DNA of 64,000 bases, taken from assembly GCF_918797505.1 (NCBI RefSeq), contig NC_092797.1:25371372-25435371 (forward strand). The letters are read 5' to 3'. Below, one piece after another: positions 42,019 to 51,390 of the stretch (within the stretch, counting starts at the first letter, position 1; each line of letters begins with the position of its first letter). The translations under genes were made by a program, and so were the position numbers. The notes beneath the pieces are model-generated. The model searched no databases. It was not told where the DNA came from and saw nothing but the letters and a program-made list of their open reading frames with translations. The DNA comes from Bemisia tabaci. Lineage: Eukaryota; Arthropoda; Insecta; Hemiptera; Aleyrodidae.

Positions 42019-42119
42019 ACGGCAGCCGCCTCGGCCTACCCCCTTCGTTCGTCTTTGTAGTCTGCCCCTTGCCAGTGACCACTTTGTCGCCCTTGTAGTG
42101 TTCACCCTTTCCCTACACT

Positions 42120-42335
42120 AATACTCAGTGGTAAGCTGATTCATGTTTCACTCAGACATACTTTTTATGACTTTATGATGATCTATGTACTATGTGTTCC
42201 CACACCCCCGCCCCCTTTCAGGTTTATCTCAGTTCAATTTCTTAGGCCCCAAATATACAGCCCACTCAACTTATTTGTATCGGAATTCAAGCCCCCAAGA
42301 TCGATATACCTTTCGATTTTATAGCGGCCAAAACA
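42120..42335 (+). mobile_element. BEL LTR 3' end (copy 3)
   Basis: CACTAATACTCAGTGGTAAG to ATAGCGGCCAAAACA repeats the end of the putative LTR at 14021-14231. At 42336 a transposon ORF resumes in frame immediately, so the insertion boundary is sharp and confirms the ACA terminus. Confidence 0.75.
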
Positions 42336-42740
42336 TATGCTGTCAATTCTATTGAGAAGATGATGGGCGGACACTCGTACTCTCGAGCTTTACGTGCACA
42401 TCTTCTTGCCCATGTTGTGCTTGCGAACATTATTTTTGAATCAATGGAAATCCCCTTAAATGTTTCCTACGCCATGCGAGTAATTTTGTTAAATTTAGAC
42501 AGATCGGTCGTACGGAATGTTGGTGAAGATAAATACTTCAAAAAGCTCGAAAAAAAAATTTGAGCAGCATCTTGAAAACTTGGAAGAGCAAGGGCCTACA
42601 TCCAAACTGTGGGTACAATACTTCCGCATGGTTTCGCTAGTTAAAAAATTTATTGAATCAGAGCGCACGGGAAATTGGGGTTTAACGGACGTAAAACACA
42701 TGACAAATATAGAGATAGTGTGTGTTTGTAATTTGTTCAG
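42336..42740 (+). pseudogene. insect transposon-associated ORF, C-terminal fragment
   Basis: The frame KMMGGHSYSRALRAHLLAHV continues VLANIIFESME, and after a frameshift in an A-run near 42550 gives FEQHLENLEEQGPTSKLWVQ and YFRMVSLVKKFIESERTGNW. This matches a pattern (GGHSYSRA.RAH...H..L..II.ES and GPTAKLWVQYF.MV.L.K.FI.AER.GNW) I know from an uncharacterised ORF repeated across insect genomes, often in the same ORF as the DG.NTFHAMG motif at 36.7 kb. The two pieces are separated by 5.4 kb of nested BEL, HECT, Copia and Helitron debris. Confidence 0.65.
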
Positions 42741-42763
42741 GGTATGAAGAAGCTGAGACATAA

Positions 42764-42866
42764 ATGAATGAGTACATATGTCAAGTTCAATCAGAAACGG
42801 AAAGTAATGACAGCGATATAGACCGAGGCCGAAGCCACCTAAGTATTAAAAGAAAACGTGGAAGCG
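42764..42866 (+). CDS. gene C, candidate first exon
   Basis: ATG opens MNEYICQVQSETESNDSD, then IDRGRSHLSIKRKRGSG before the donor GTAAGT in phase 1. Acidic and basic patches with a KRKR stretch suggest a nuclear protein; that is inference. It starts only 24 bp after the transposon-type ORF fragment, so the true 5' end may lie upstream. Confidence 0.4.
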
Positions 42867-43744
42867 GTAAGTTTCGTCTGATTATTATAAACTCTTTAGG
42901 GCTGAAAATTAACACTATTTTAAAATTTAAAGAGAAACCCTGATTGTTTTCTTTTATTACATGTGCAAAGGGTGCCTCATATTTCTTATACAGGCTGTGT
43001 CAAATTATTGAAGTAAAAAGTCATAAAGGGTCATTAATATTCGATAAACTAGAGTTTTCAAAAATTTTCATTGTGTTTGGTGTGAAAATTACAATACAGG
43101 AAAACCCTGGGAAAACTTAAAGTTTATTGTTTTAAAGGCATGTGTTTTTAGAGACTGCTTCATGGGTGAATGTTAACTGTTACCTACTTAACATCAGAAA
43201 ATCTGACTTTTGTCGGACAACTCTACATCTTTTCTGCAGTTTTACATGAGTTTCTTCCTAAGTTGTGCTGCAGTCAAAGTGTAAGTTTTCTTCAAACATT
43301 GCTCATTGGGTAGGCACTCAATTACAAAACAATTTTTAACTTTGCGATGAATTGATAATTCGGGTACAATTCAGCAGTATTTCTTTCAAATGCTACTGAG
43401 TGTGATCGGTTGTTTTAAATTGCTCCTAACATCGAAATGCTCCAAAATAAGACTAGGTTATGTTCAAGAAACAATTATTGAAATAATAATGAACTTAGAT
43501 GAGCAGACTTTGTCTTTACATCTATTAATTGCAACATACATTTTATTTTGGTGGGTGAGCGTTTATTACATTAATTCGAGTCTATTTGCTTTAAATAACT
43601 GAGGCTCACATAATGGCTGCAAATATCACAATTGATTGATGTAAGAATTCATCTTGTTACCATCTAGCATTACAGAAGCAGTGTTATTTCATGACTAATC
43701 TTCTTGAAACAAAATTCCAGAAATTTCCACACCTTAGCTTCAAG
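42867..43744 (+). other. gene C candidate intron
   Basis: AT-rich with stops in all frames. The ORF at 43390-43602 is hydrophobic AT-derived translation and is not considered real. Confidence 0.35.
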
Positions 43745-43891
43745 AGCACTTTGGCAATGACAAAGATACGGATGAAAAGGAATCTGAAAGGAACACCGAA
43801 TCTGAAGAAGACAAACTCATTGACGTTAATGATGTTAATGATGATCATGACGATCGACAGTTGATGATGGACAGCTCATGTGACTCTTCTG
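43745..43891 (+). CDS. gene C, acidic exon
   Basis: In the phase left by the previous donor the frame reads EHFGNDKDTDEKESERNTES, EEDKLIDVNDVNDDHDDRQL and MMDSSCDSSG before the donor GTAAGA. It is almost entirely acidic and polar. The acceptor is uncertain, with several AG choices between 43722 and 43745. No domain recognised. Confidence 0.4.
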
Positions 43892-44405
43892 GTAAGACAT
43901 CTATTTTGCCTCTTGAATTTTAAGTATGATTTTTAAATAGGAATGTAAAAAAGAAAAAATAATTTACTGCAGTCACCTCTTTTATCAGCATTTTTTGGTT
44001 CAGTTGAATGTTGTAGGTTGACTAAGTTATCGAGGGAGCATAAATAAGTCGCTTTAAGCAAACCTGCAGTTTAGGTAAAATGCTTATTTCTGACCAAACT
44101 ATGCGTTTTACAGAGGAAACTGTGGATAATTTTTTATCTCATTCACACTGTTACAAAATAGTAGTTGTTTTGGCATTTCAATTCTTCTTCTTACGCGGAC
44201 TCACACAACTTCACGGGGACGAACACACACCCATCCTACATCCTTCATTTTATGAGCCTCTTCGTCCTTTTTTATTGAATTAAATGAATTTAATATCGGT
44301 TCTATGGTTCCCAATTCATGGACCCCTTTCACTCACGCTGTTAAACTTGAACCTTTACTTTTATCATTATCACGTGCACTCATCGTTACTTCAATTAGAC
44401 ATTAT

Positions 44406-45349
44406 AGCTACGGAACCTTAGGCGCGTCTGGACGCGGCGTCCTGGACGCCGGCGTCAAACGCTGCTACCGAGTCGAGGGCGAGAAGACGCTCACATTTTG
44501 GAGCACGGCACCTTAGGAGCGGAATCCGTGGATTTTTTCAGCTCTGTCCGCCGTCAATTTCTCGAATTTTCGTTGATCGGACAGTATGCTCTGGGCCGCG
44601 AAAATGGTTGTACGCGCTTTTTTTTAGGAGGGTGTGGATTCGATCGACAAAATTCGACCGAAAAATAAAAACGTGAATCGATCGACACCAATCGATGGAC
44701 AAATTACTAAAAAACGGGTGTCGATTCGATCGACAAAAAATGTGGATCGATAGACGAGAAATGATTGACAATTAAAAAGAAAACCGGTATCTAGTCAATC
44801 GACATGAATCGATCGAAAAACCAAAACGTGAACCAATCGATGTAATTCGATCGATTCACAAGTTGGTCGATCGATTCATGGGTTTGTCGATCAACTCACA
44901 GGTTTGTCGATCGACTCATAGGTTTGTCGATCGATTCGCAGGTTTGTCGATCGACTCATAGGTTTGTCGATCGATTCACAGGTTTGTCGATAGACTCACA
45001 GGTTTTGTCGATTGATTCACGGGTGGGTCGGTCGATCCACGGCTCTTGTCGATCGATTCACGGAATTTTCGATCGATTCGCGGCTTTTGTCGATCAATTC
45101 ACGGCCTTTGTGATCGATTCGTGGGTTTGTCGAACTAAACACATTCAAAAATCGGTAGGAAAGGCAGCGGACTGAGCGTCTTTTCTCGGCGTCTTCGCTC
45201 CGATCTGTTCGCGACAGATCGGAGCGTCCTCGATCGGCGTTTTCCGCAGCGTCTCTTCGCCGCTAAGGTGCCGTCCCCGCGCAAAAATCATTAGACACAT
45301 TTATCGGCGTCTGGACGCCGCGTCCAGACGCGCCTAAGGTTCCGTAGCT
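44406..45349. mobile_element. outer GC-rich TIR element in a gene C intron
   Basis: The left end AGCTACGGAACCTTAGGCGC and the right end GCGCCTAAGGTTCCGTAGCT are perfect reverse complements, and pairing continues through GTCTGGACGC. The element is about 944 bp and non-coding. A second, inner pair of ends (ACGGCACCTTAGGAGCGG at 44504 and CCGCTAAGGTGCCGT ending 45274) lies within. Both share the core ACGG(A/C)ACCTTAG, so it looks like one family nested in itself or a doubled terminus. Confidence 0.85.
44640..45140 (+). repeat. TCGATCGATTCACAGG minisatellite array inside the element
   Basis: A unit of about 20 bp, GTCGATCGATTCACAGGTTT, is repeated more than a dozen times, with the best order at 44860-45140. 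The words TCGATCGA and ATCGAT make it palindrome-rich. The array fills the interior of the nested TIR element. Confidence 0.9.
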
Positions 45350-45364
45350 TATGAGTAGTTCCAG

Positions 45365-45468
45365 CTTCCAGCAGGTCATACCACAGGAAAAGAGCACTAG
45401 CACAAGAGGCCGCTTCGATACCAACATTCAAATTCCAGGAGTTCCACAAAAAACTTGAGGAGAGTGAA
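45365..45468 (+). CDS. gene C, third candidate exon
   Basis: After a TTCCAG acceptor the frame reads RKRALAQEAASIPTFKFQEF and HKKLEESE before the donor GTAAGT. The Ala/Glu/Lys pattern predicts a helix. It sits 15 bp after the MITE end. Confidence 0.35.
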
Positions 45469-45619
45469 GTAAGTTAAATTCTATACTTGCTGTACCCACT
45501 ATTATGCTTGTGTGGGTTTGTGGTTCATACTTATATTTTAAAAATGTATGCATGTATCCTATTGAGTATTTAATAAAAGCAGCAGAAACAGTAAATTGAA
45601 ACTGCCTGGTCATCTTTAG

Positions 45620-46014
45620 ACAAATTGAAGGGAGTTGTTGGAAATGTTTTACTACTCATCAAAAGTCGTGAGGATGAGGCATTCTGTATATTTGACGAAG
45701 ATGAATATAGACTTTTCGAGATGTATCGAGAAGATCATTATTCAACTTTGGGAATTTTTGAATGTAACACCCTAACACCATTGAATATCTGTGATAATAT
45801 CCAGTATCCAAAACACTGGGAAGCTTTGATGCAGAAAGAATGGTGTTATCTAAATGAGTATCCTGTTTGTGAGGAACATCAAAAAAACACGAATGCTAAA
45901 GGCATATGCACTAGTTTAGAAGCAAAATCACTAGGAGCTGGAGAGATAGTACATCCTTATGATCACCGAGAGATGGCTTTTGAAGTGGTTTCCTTAAGAC
46001 ACCGTAAACATTAG
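45620..46014 (+). CDS. gene C, last candidate exon
   Basis: After an AG (CATCTTTAG) the frame reads KGVVGNVLLLIKSREDEAFC, FDEDEYRLFEMYREDHYSTL and LTPLNICDNIQYPKHWEALM, ending AFEVVSLRHRKH at TAG. Balanced amino-acid use and length (about 130 codons) favour real coding sequence. I do not recognise the family. It may be an independent gene or belong to the exons upstream; the phase of the join is uncertain. Confidence 0.4.
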
Positions 46015-46024
46015 ACTGGAAAAA

Positions 46025-46639
46025 CAATAGCGACGCCAGTGCATGGTGTACGTGACTGACTGGAAATCACCGGGATTACCAATGTATAATACAAACAACG
46101 AATTTGTAGGTATACTGAGCGATGAACGTAGCGGGGAAGCTCGCTATATTCATAGTCCAGTTAAACGAAGCGTTGTTAGAAATGTTTTGTATTATACGTT
46201 GATATTATTATTGATGCTACCTTTTTGTTTCGCTAACACCTGCGAAAACATGAAGAGTTCCACATGGCTATGCGGAAATAATTTCTTGTCTGACAACCAG
46301 ACTTTTAATGCCTTGTCAACAGAGGACGACCAATGCTCTAACTTGGATAACGACGCGTGTATGCAGCAGAGGTATCTATTGTTCACAAAGCCCCATTGGG
46401 TCAAGCATGGGCAGGCAAATTGGTGGACGAGGAATGTAATCAATCAGAATCGACATCTCATTGCCAACGGAGAAGCAGTATGGATTGCCCATGATCTCTC
46501 TTTTATGTGGTTCCAACGAAATGATGAGATAGAACAGGTTTATACAAATTCTAGTAGTTTGAATCATAAACATTGTTACACGGTGATAGCAACGCCATCT
46601 GTGCAATTTTCAAGCAGAAAGCCGCCCTCAGTGTGTTAG
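46025..46639 (+). pseudogene. unrecognised ORF with one membrane segment
   Basis: The frame VYVTDWKSPGLPMYNTNNEF is followed by VGILSDERSGEARYIHSP. Then comes a hydrophobic stretch of about 22 residues (VLYYTLILLLMLPFCFAN) and a Cys-containing, glycoprotein-like part with possible N-glycosylation sites (NQT, NSS). The first part faintly resembles the G.SG.P.YN..GEFVGI surroundings of a chymotrypsin-like protease, but the catalytic Ser block is not present as such. It could be a remnant of a viral or mobile-element polyprotein; this is weak. No N-terminal domain is seen, and the frame ends at TAG (46637-46639), directly before the USP fragment. Confidence 0.3.
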
Positions 46640-46689
46640 TAAGTGCTATGTGCTTTACCTACACATGCGCCGTCGTTGGAAGCGAGAAC

Positions 46690-47532
46690 CGCCGTAGCAG
46701 CGGATAATACCACGATGTCTGCTATATGGCCCCGATTTGAGAACAAACCGGAGAGCAGAAGATTGGTCTCCTGCTACGCGAACGCGACGTTACAGTCCTT
46801 GCTCAGCTACGAGCCATTGAGGTCCGCCTTGTTGGATGATTTAAACGATACGCCTTTAAAAAGGATTGCCTCCCGGTATCAAAATTACAGAGGGACAACA
46901 CTTTCCGCGTGGCCGATCCGAGAGGCAACGGACGACATGTTTGCAGCCCCAACACAATGCGTTCGAGACTTCACGAGTAGCTTGATCTAGCCAAACCCTA
47001 GCTTGTTCGAAAAGACAAAGTTCACACAGACACTCCAGTTGAAATGTACTTCGTGCAATGTCTTGAGGGAAATTCCATCCGTCGAAAACATGCTGCCTCT
47101 GCCCATTGAAGGGGAGAAAAAATGATTTCCGAACTGATCGACAGCCTTGCAGAGTGGTCCCAACCGTCAGATGATGACCCTGCCTGTTCTGACGATATCG
47201 AGAATAGGGCTTGTCCAGGAAAGTGTGTCCCTCGGACACTCATACGTAATCCAAGTGATGTAATCATTGTGCAAATCAACCGCGCAAAGGAGATCAGCAG
47301 ACGCATTTAAATCAAAGACTCCGAGTTCCGGATGGTGAATTTACCGTCGAAGAAGCTCACTTTCAGCGAGTCTGATCATTATAAATTGCACGCCGATGTA
47401 AGGCATCAAGGAGAAGATGAGCATTCCGTTCATTGCACGGCAGTTGTCCGTGAAAACTTTTCTCCGCGGCAATTACGCCAGATTGGGATCGACTTTTTAT
47501 TCAATAATCTAATGAAAAAAGAGTTGTCCACG
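46690..47532 (+). pseudogene. ubiquitin-specific protease (USP, C19) domain, copy 1
   Basis: The Cys box is SCYANATLQSLLSYEPLRSA. After one in-frame TAG (46988-46990) come FEKTKFTQTLQLKCTSCNVL and ENMLPLPIEGEK with a C-x2-C zinc pair. After a further frame change come SDDIENRACPGKCVPRTLIR, PSDVIIVQINR, and finally YKLHADVRHQGEDEHSVHCT with the His box. These are the blocks of the peptidase C19 family, which removes ubiquitin from proteins. In this copy the expected GHY of the His box reads SVHC, and three breaks disrupt the frame. It is shorter than usual and not functional. The segment 46906-47532 is shared with 61159-61791. Confidence 0.75.
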
Positions 47533-47825
47533 CACCATTTCTGTTCACAAGTTTCCGCCAGAATCAAAGAAAATGGAGTCAAGTAATATTTACCTGTGCA
47601 GAAATCTTTGCCAATTGAGAATGCTAATGTAAGTGTGTGTGAGGGTGCGTACGCGCTCCCGCCAGTGTGAGGACGTGTGCAGGTTTTTTTGCTTTTAATT
47701 CGCTTTTTTGCCAAAACCTTCCCTGGCTTGGGAGACCAAAAAAAGTAGACTCGTCTGCATTGGAAATTATAATTGGGTCATTTAAGACTTCAAACATCGA
47801 TATTAAAAACATCATTTTTTTTTAA
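47533..47825. other. spacer, no gene recognised
   Basis: Non-coding. It includes a GTGTGTGTGAGGGTGCG stretch similar to the GT-rich repeats at 22.96 and 23.48 kb. Confidence 0.4.
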
Positions 47826-48394
47826 GTGCCAGTAGACACCCTGGGACTTTTACAACGTATTTATGTTCATAACCCTATCTGTTTAACACCGTATTTATGT
47901 TTATGACCCTGTCTGTCTAACTCTGTATTTATGATTATAACCCTGTCTGTCTAACCCTGTATTTAAATTTACCAATATAAGGCTTTAAAGCTCGAGACAG
48001 ATGACGACGATCTTGTGACATATAAATATGTATATTGGATATTTGCATTTCCCTCCCTGTCTCTGTCTGGTGTCTGTGGTCCTATTGGGGGATCCAGTCA
48101 CATGACTTGATCCACCAATGGGAGAGGCGGACACCAGAGAGAGAGGGACGGTTATGCGGAGACGCCATTTTTTTCTCTTCGGTCCTTTCATCCTAGCAGG
48201 TGCGTGCGGTTCTTTTTACTCCCAAAATGTGAGTTCTTATTTAAGGGGAAATCACCCTTCCGGGTGATTTTTTAGTTATGTTTTTCTTCACTTTGTATTC
48301 AGGCCGGTCGGCAAGTCTTTTTTTTCGTCTTTATATCAGTGTTTTCTGGTTTTTTGCGGGCTCTTCCCTGCGCTGCACAGGCAGCACCGTCTCA
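47826..48394 (+). mobile_element. possible 5' LTR and primer-binding site
   Basis: Three 34-bp tandem units (GTATTTATGTT(C/T)AT(A/G)ACCC, about 47859-47960) resemble U3 enhancer repeats. A TATA-like run (CATATAAATATG) follows, then a hairpin AAATCACCCTTCCGGGTGAT at about 48248-48270. At 48395-48412 GTCGGCGCCCAACCCGTGG resembles the GGCGCCCAAC start of retroviral primer-binding sites. Together they suggest an LTR and leader upstream of the gag-like ORF at 48977. No second LTR was found, so this is tentative. Confidence 0.4.
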
Positions 48395-48976
48395 GTCGGC
48401 GCCCAACCCGTGGCTGTCAAATTCTTGACAGATCGTCTTCCCCGTTTTGTGAATTAATCAATTAACTGTTAGTGTGATCATCTGCCTCATTTGTGTGATT
48501 CAATTTCCTTGAACTGTTGAAATTCGAACTTTTCGTTTCCGACGACAACGTGCTAGACCTAACCTAGCATTGAAAGCCTAATAATTCGATTTCGCGTTAT
48601 CTCGAATCAGGCGATATATCGAACGATCTATCGGCAGTGCGACCAGGCGGTTAACTTTCACCTAACCTCAATTGTGCGAACCGATAACAACATCAATGTT
48701 AGACATATGACTTCATCATGGGGTGATGGAGGACGGGAGCGGAGGAATGCAAGAATTTACTGATTAGAGTTCGGTCCGGCTGGGGCTGATCCTGCCCCAG
48801 TTAGTCGTTGTTTTGCAATGCCCGAGTATGTCTTTCGCTCAATAAATCACATTCAGCTCAAGATTTGAGTGCTCTTTTTTTGGCCCCGACAGGTTATGGG
48901 CCCTCTGCTTCTTGTGCGTGTGCTCAAGTGCAACATGGAATTTGTGGCACGGTCAGGTGCCTGACTTGCGCGAATA

Positions 48977-49511
48977 AAATGAATCCACAAAGCCAATCGG
49001 GCAGCACCGTTGCGTGCGTTTTAGTTGCTGAGGCGAGAGAACGAGATGCACCTTCGTCGTCTTCAGGCTTTCTTGCTGGGAGGCGGTACACTCCCGATTT
49101 TTCTCCTTTGAACGACGCCATTGATCGTGAGTTGTTGAAGGCGGCCGCCACCCGGTTGGGGGGCATAAACGAAAGGTTTAAGAAGGGCGCCGAGTCAATG
49201 GCCAAGGCGCTCGCTTTCGCACCTCCAGAGCTTGACATTGACGCGGAGAGTGTCACTTCAGTGAACACAGTTTTGTCGTCATTTACGCAGTTGAGGAGAC
49301 ACGGAGAACCGATCTACATTTCAGGACCACCAGATTTGACCAGGGGTCGTTTAACTTTCAATGGGTGGCTCAAGACCCGAGGTGAATTGCCGCACCTTTT
49401 CGTCTCCGCAGCAACTGCCAACTGAACGCACTGCCATTGAGCAGCTGGGTGGGTATACTCTATTGGAGGAGGAGAACGTGTACTGCAATAGCGCTGTCGA
49501 TGTTTTTGCTG
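48977..49511 (+). pseudogene. gag-like or nucleocapsid-like ORF, N-terminal part
   Basis: From ATG the frame reads MNPQSQSGSTVACVLVAEAR, FLAGRRYTPDFSPLNDAIDR, ELLKAAATRLGGINERFKKG and PDLTRGRLTFNGWLKTRGEL to a TGA at 49422. A shifted frame then goes on TERTAIEQLGGYTLLEEENV until an inverted-repeat element at 49512. The composition is helical and Arg/Lys-rich and it follows a putative LTR, so a gag role is a reasonable guess. I do not recognise the family by motif. The reading resumes at 50027. Confidence 0.4.
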
Positions 49512-50026
49512 CAATGGACCACTAGACAAGGTACGAATTTCAGCATTCTGATACATGCTTCTTAACCAAAATTTCACGTAGAACACGATGCGCACAACGA
49601 AAATTACTGAAATCAACTCCTTACGAAGATGAAAACTCAATGCTCTACGTGATACACATCGCGCTAAACGTTTATCGTGACAGTCTCTGCGTTATAAAAA
49701 TCTGGCAACCTCAATCTTGACACTTTGGCTCAGCTATAGCAAATTGCTTATAGTTGGAACAACACATGGTGGTAAATGAACATTGCTCGATTATGAGAAG
49801 CTTGCTGAAACCGTTGTAGTGCGCGATTTGACTCACGTAGAGCTTTGAGTTTCTTGTGAGCGGGCAGTTCAAATTCCTCTTAACCAATGTGAAATAAAAA
49901 TGTAAATATCTCCGTTAGGAGTTGCTTCCAGTAATTTTCGTTGCGCGAATCGTGTTTTACGTGAAATTCTGGTTAAGATTCATGTATCAGAATGCTTAAA
50001 TTCGTACCTTGTCTAGTGGTCCATTG
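49512..50026. mobile_element. MITE with about 108-bp terminal inverted repeats
   Basis: The left end CAATGGACCACTAGACAAGG and the right end CCTTGTCTAGTGGTCCATTG are perfect reverse complements. Pairing continues through TACGAAT, CATTCTGATACATG, ACGTGAAATT and AATTTTCGTTG for about 108 bp. It interrupts the gag-like ORF. No transposase is inside and the target duplication is unclear. Confidence 0.88.
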
Positions 50027-50562
50027 GAGACCGCTATCGCAAATTGCCCCCTCTACCAGTTTGGGATGAGGCACCTAGTGCAAAGCCGCAGAGCATCGAG
50101 AGCAGCACGGCTAAGTGCGGCGAGAATCCTTGGGATATTGTGGCGAGGCTTTACCATCAGGATTTCAACAGTTGCCCCGAAAAGGCGGACAATCTTCAAG
50201 GAGGTTTTGTTGAAGGATTGGGCGGTAGACTTTTCGCAAGGAAACTGAGTGAGACGGCTAGAGGCAGGCTATTCAAATTGGTGCCTTATAAAGAATATGT
50301 TAAGGTGCTCAATCCCCCAAGATTTGTGGTTTGAAAGAGAGCAGTGGAGGTTAGGAGTCGTAGAGCGCGAGGGAGTGCTGTAAAGCGACTTATATGTGTG
50401 TATAAAGAATACCTGACATTTCAACAGCTCGTTGACTATTGCGGCAAGGCTTTGAGGGTCCCACAGTCGCCGGGACTGGAGGAGTATGTGGCTTGCCGCT
50501 TGGTTATGGCGAAGTCAGCCTTCGACATAGACACCGCAGCGGGTACTGTTTTCAGAAAGTAG
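50027..50562 (+). pseudogene. gag-like ORF, continuation, split by a short non-LTR insert
   Basis: After the MITE the frame reads RKLPPLPVWDEAPSAKPQSI, GENPWDIVARLYHQDFNSC, FARKLSETARGRLFKLVPYK. At 50298-50400 a 103-bp non-LTR tail is inserted. After it the same protein continues YKEYLTFQQLVDYCGKALRV, GLEEYVACRLVMAKSAFDID and GTVFRK to a TAG. The codons for YKEY occur on both sides as the target-site duplication. No family is recognised. Confidence 0.5.
50287..50411 (+). mobile_element. 103-bp truncated non-LTR insert with 11-bp target duplication
   Basis: The insert 50298-50400 holds only the last codons of a non-LTR RT (QWRLGVVEREGVL then TAA) and its short TATGTGTG tail. It is flanked by TATAAAGAATA at 50287-50297 and 50401-50411, a clear 11-bp target-site duplication. 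It belongs to the same family as 21655-22151 and 27848-27981, and shows those retrotransposons were moving after the gag-like ORF was present. Confidence 0.85.
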
Positions 50563-50828
50563 GTTAATAGTTTGTAAGGAGGCGCGGCGGTGGAGGCGTT
50601 TTGGTGTGACGTCGGTAACGCCGAGGATTACTTCTGGGGTCCTCGGGGGTGCCGATGGCCTTAAATGTGGCCAGCACAATTTTCACTCATTGTTGTTTAG
50701 CGTGGGCCAAGCAGGACAGTGCACTTTCCAAGGCCATGACAGCTCGTAAAAGAGTATCGAGATTGCAATTTATTCAATCAATGCAACTTGGATGAGGTGC
50801 AACATTTTTTTTTTGAGAGAAGAAGCTT

Positions 50829-51378
50829 GTGTTTCAGAGGAACTTGGTATTTCTTGGGGACAGCCTTTTGGTTCCATTGCTAAAAGTGGAATCGCTTGTA
50901 CAAAAGTTTAAAACTCATAGGATCATCGATTTATCAGTATCTGGCAGCAGGATTGAAGAGGCCTCAAGATTTGGATCGAGAGCTGCACTCAAACCCTTGC
51001 ATATTAAACAACTCAATGATAATAATTCTGTTGGGAACCAATGATTTTCTGCGCAACAGGCAGTTCAATTTTAAAGGGTATGAGCTTATCGTCAACATGG
51101 CCTGGAATTTTAGCACGAGGATTTTGCTGGTGACAATCCCACGGTTGCCAAAGTTCAACCCAGAAATTTGTAAGGTGAACGAGTGGACATGTGGTTCTCA
51201 GGTCAGGGAAAAAGTCACAGTTATCGAATCCACACAATTTAGACATCCTCAATCAGCTGTAGATCTCAGTCTGTTTGAGAAAACGTATTTTAGTGGAAAG
51301 ACAGATCTTGTCCATCTTAACAGAAAAGGTCTGACACTATTAGGAAATGCCATTCTTCAGCAAGTGATGAGCATCTGA
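50829..51378 (+). pseudogene. SGNH/GDSL-hydrolase-like ORF
   Basis: The first frame holds NLVFLGDSLLVPLLK, the block-I GDS motif with the nucleophile Ser. After a frameshift at about 50950-50990 the second frame gives MIIILLGTNDFLRNRQF, the block-III G.ND motif, and DLVHLNRKGLTLLGNAILQQ, the block-V D..H with the catalytic Asp and His. All three are the core of SGNH esterases. Such domains occur in host enzymes and in ORF1-type proteins of some retrotransposons and viral-like elements. No signal peptide is visible. The single frameshift makes it probably inactive, although a sequencing error cannot be excluded. From 50563 to 50828 I see no gene. Confidence 0.7.
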
Positions 51379-51390
51379 ATGGAGAACAGG

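Noticed and set aside
46025..46200. Chymotrypsin-like protease of a viral polyprotein
   Set aside because: The stretch SPGLPMYN..NEFVGI is only faintly like a GxSGxP site and lacks the catalytic Ser arrangement. Too weak to name as a viral gene.
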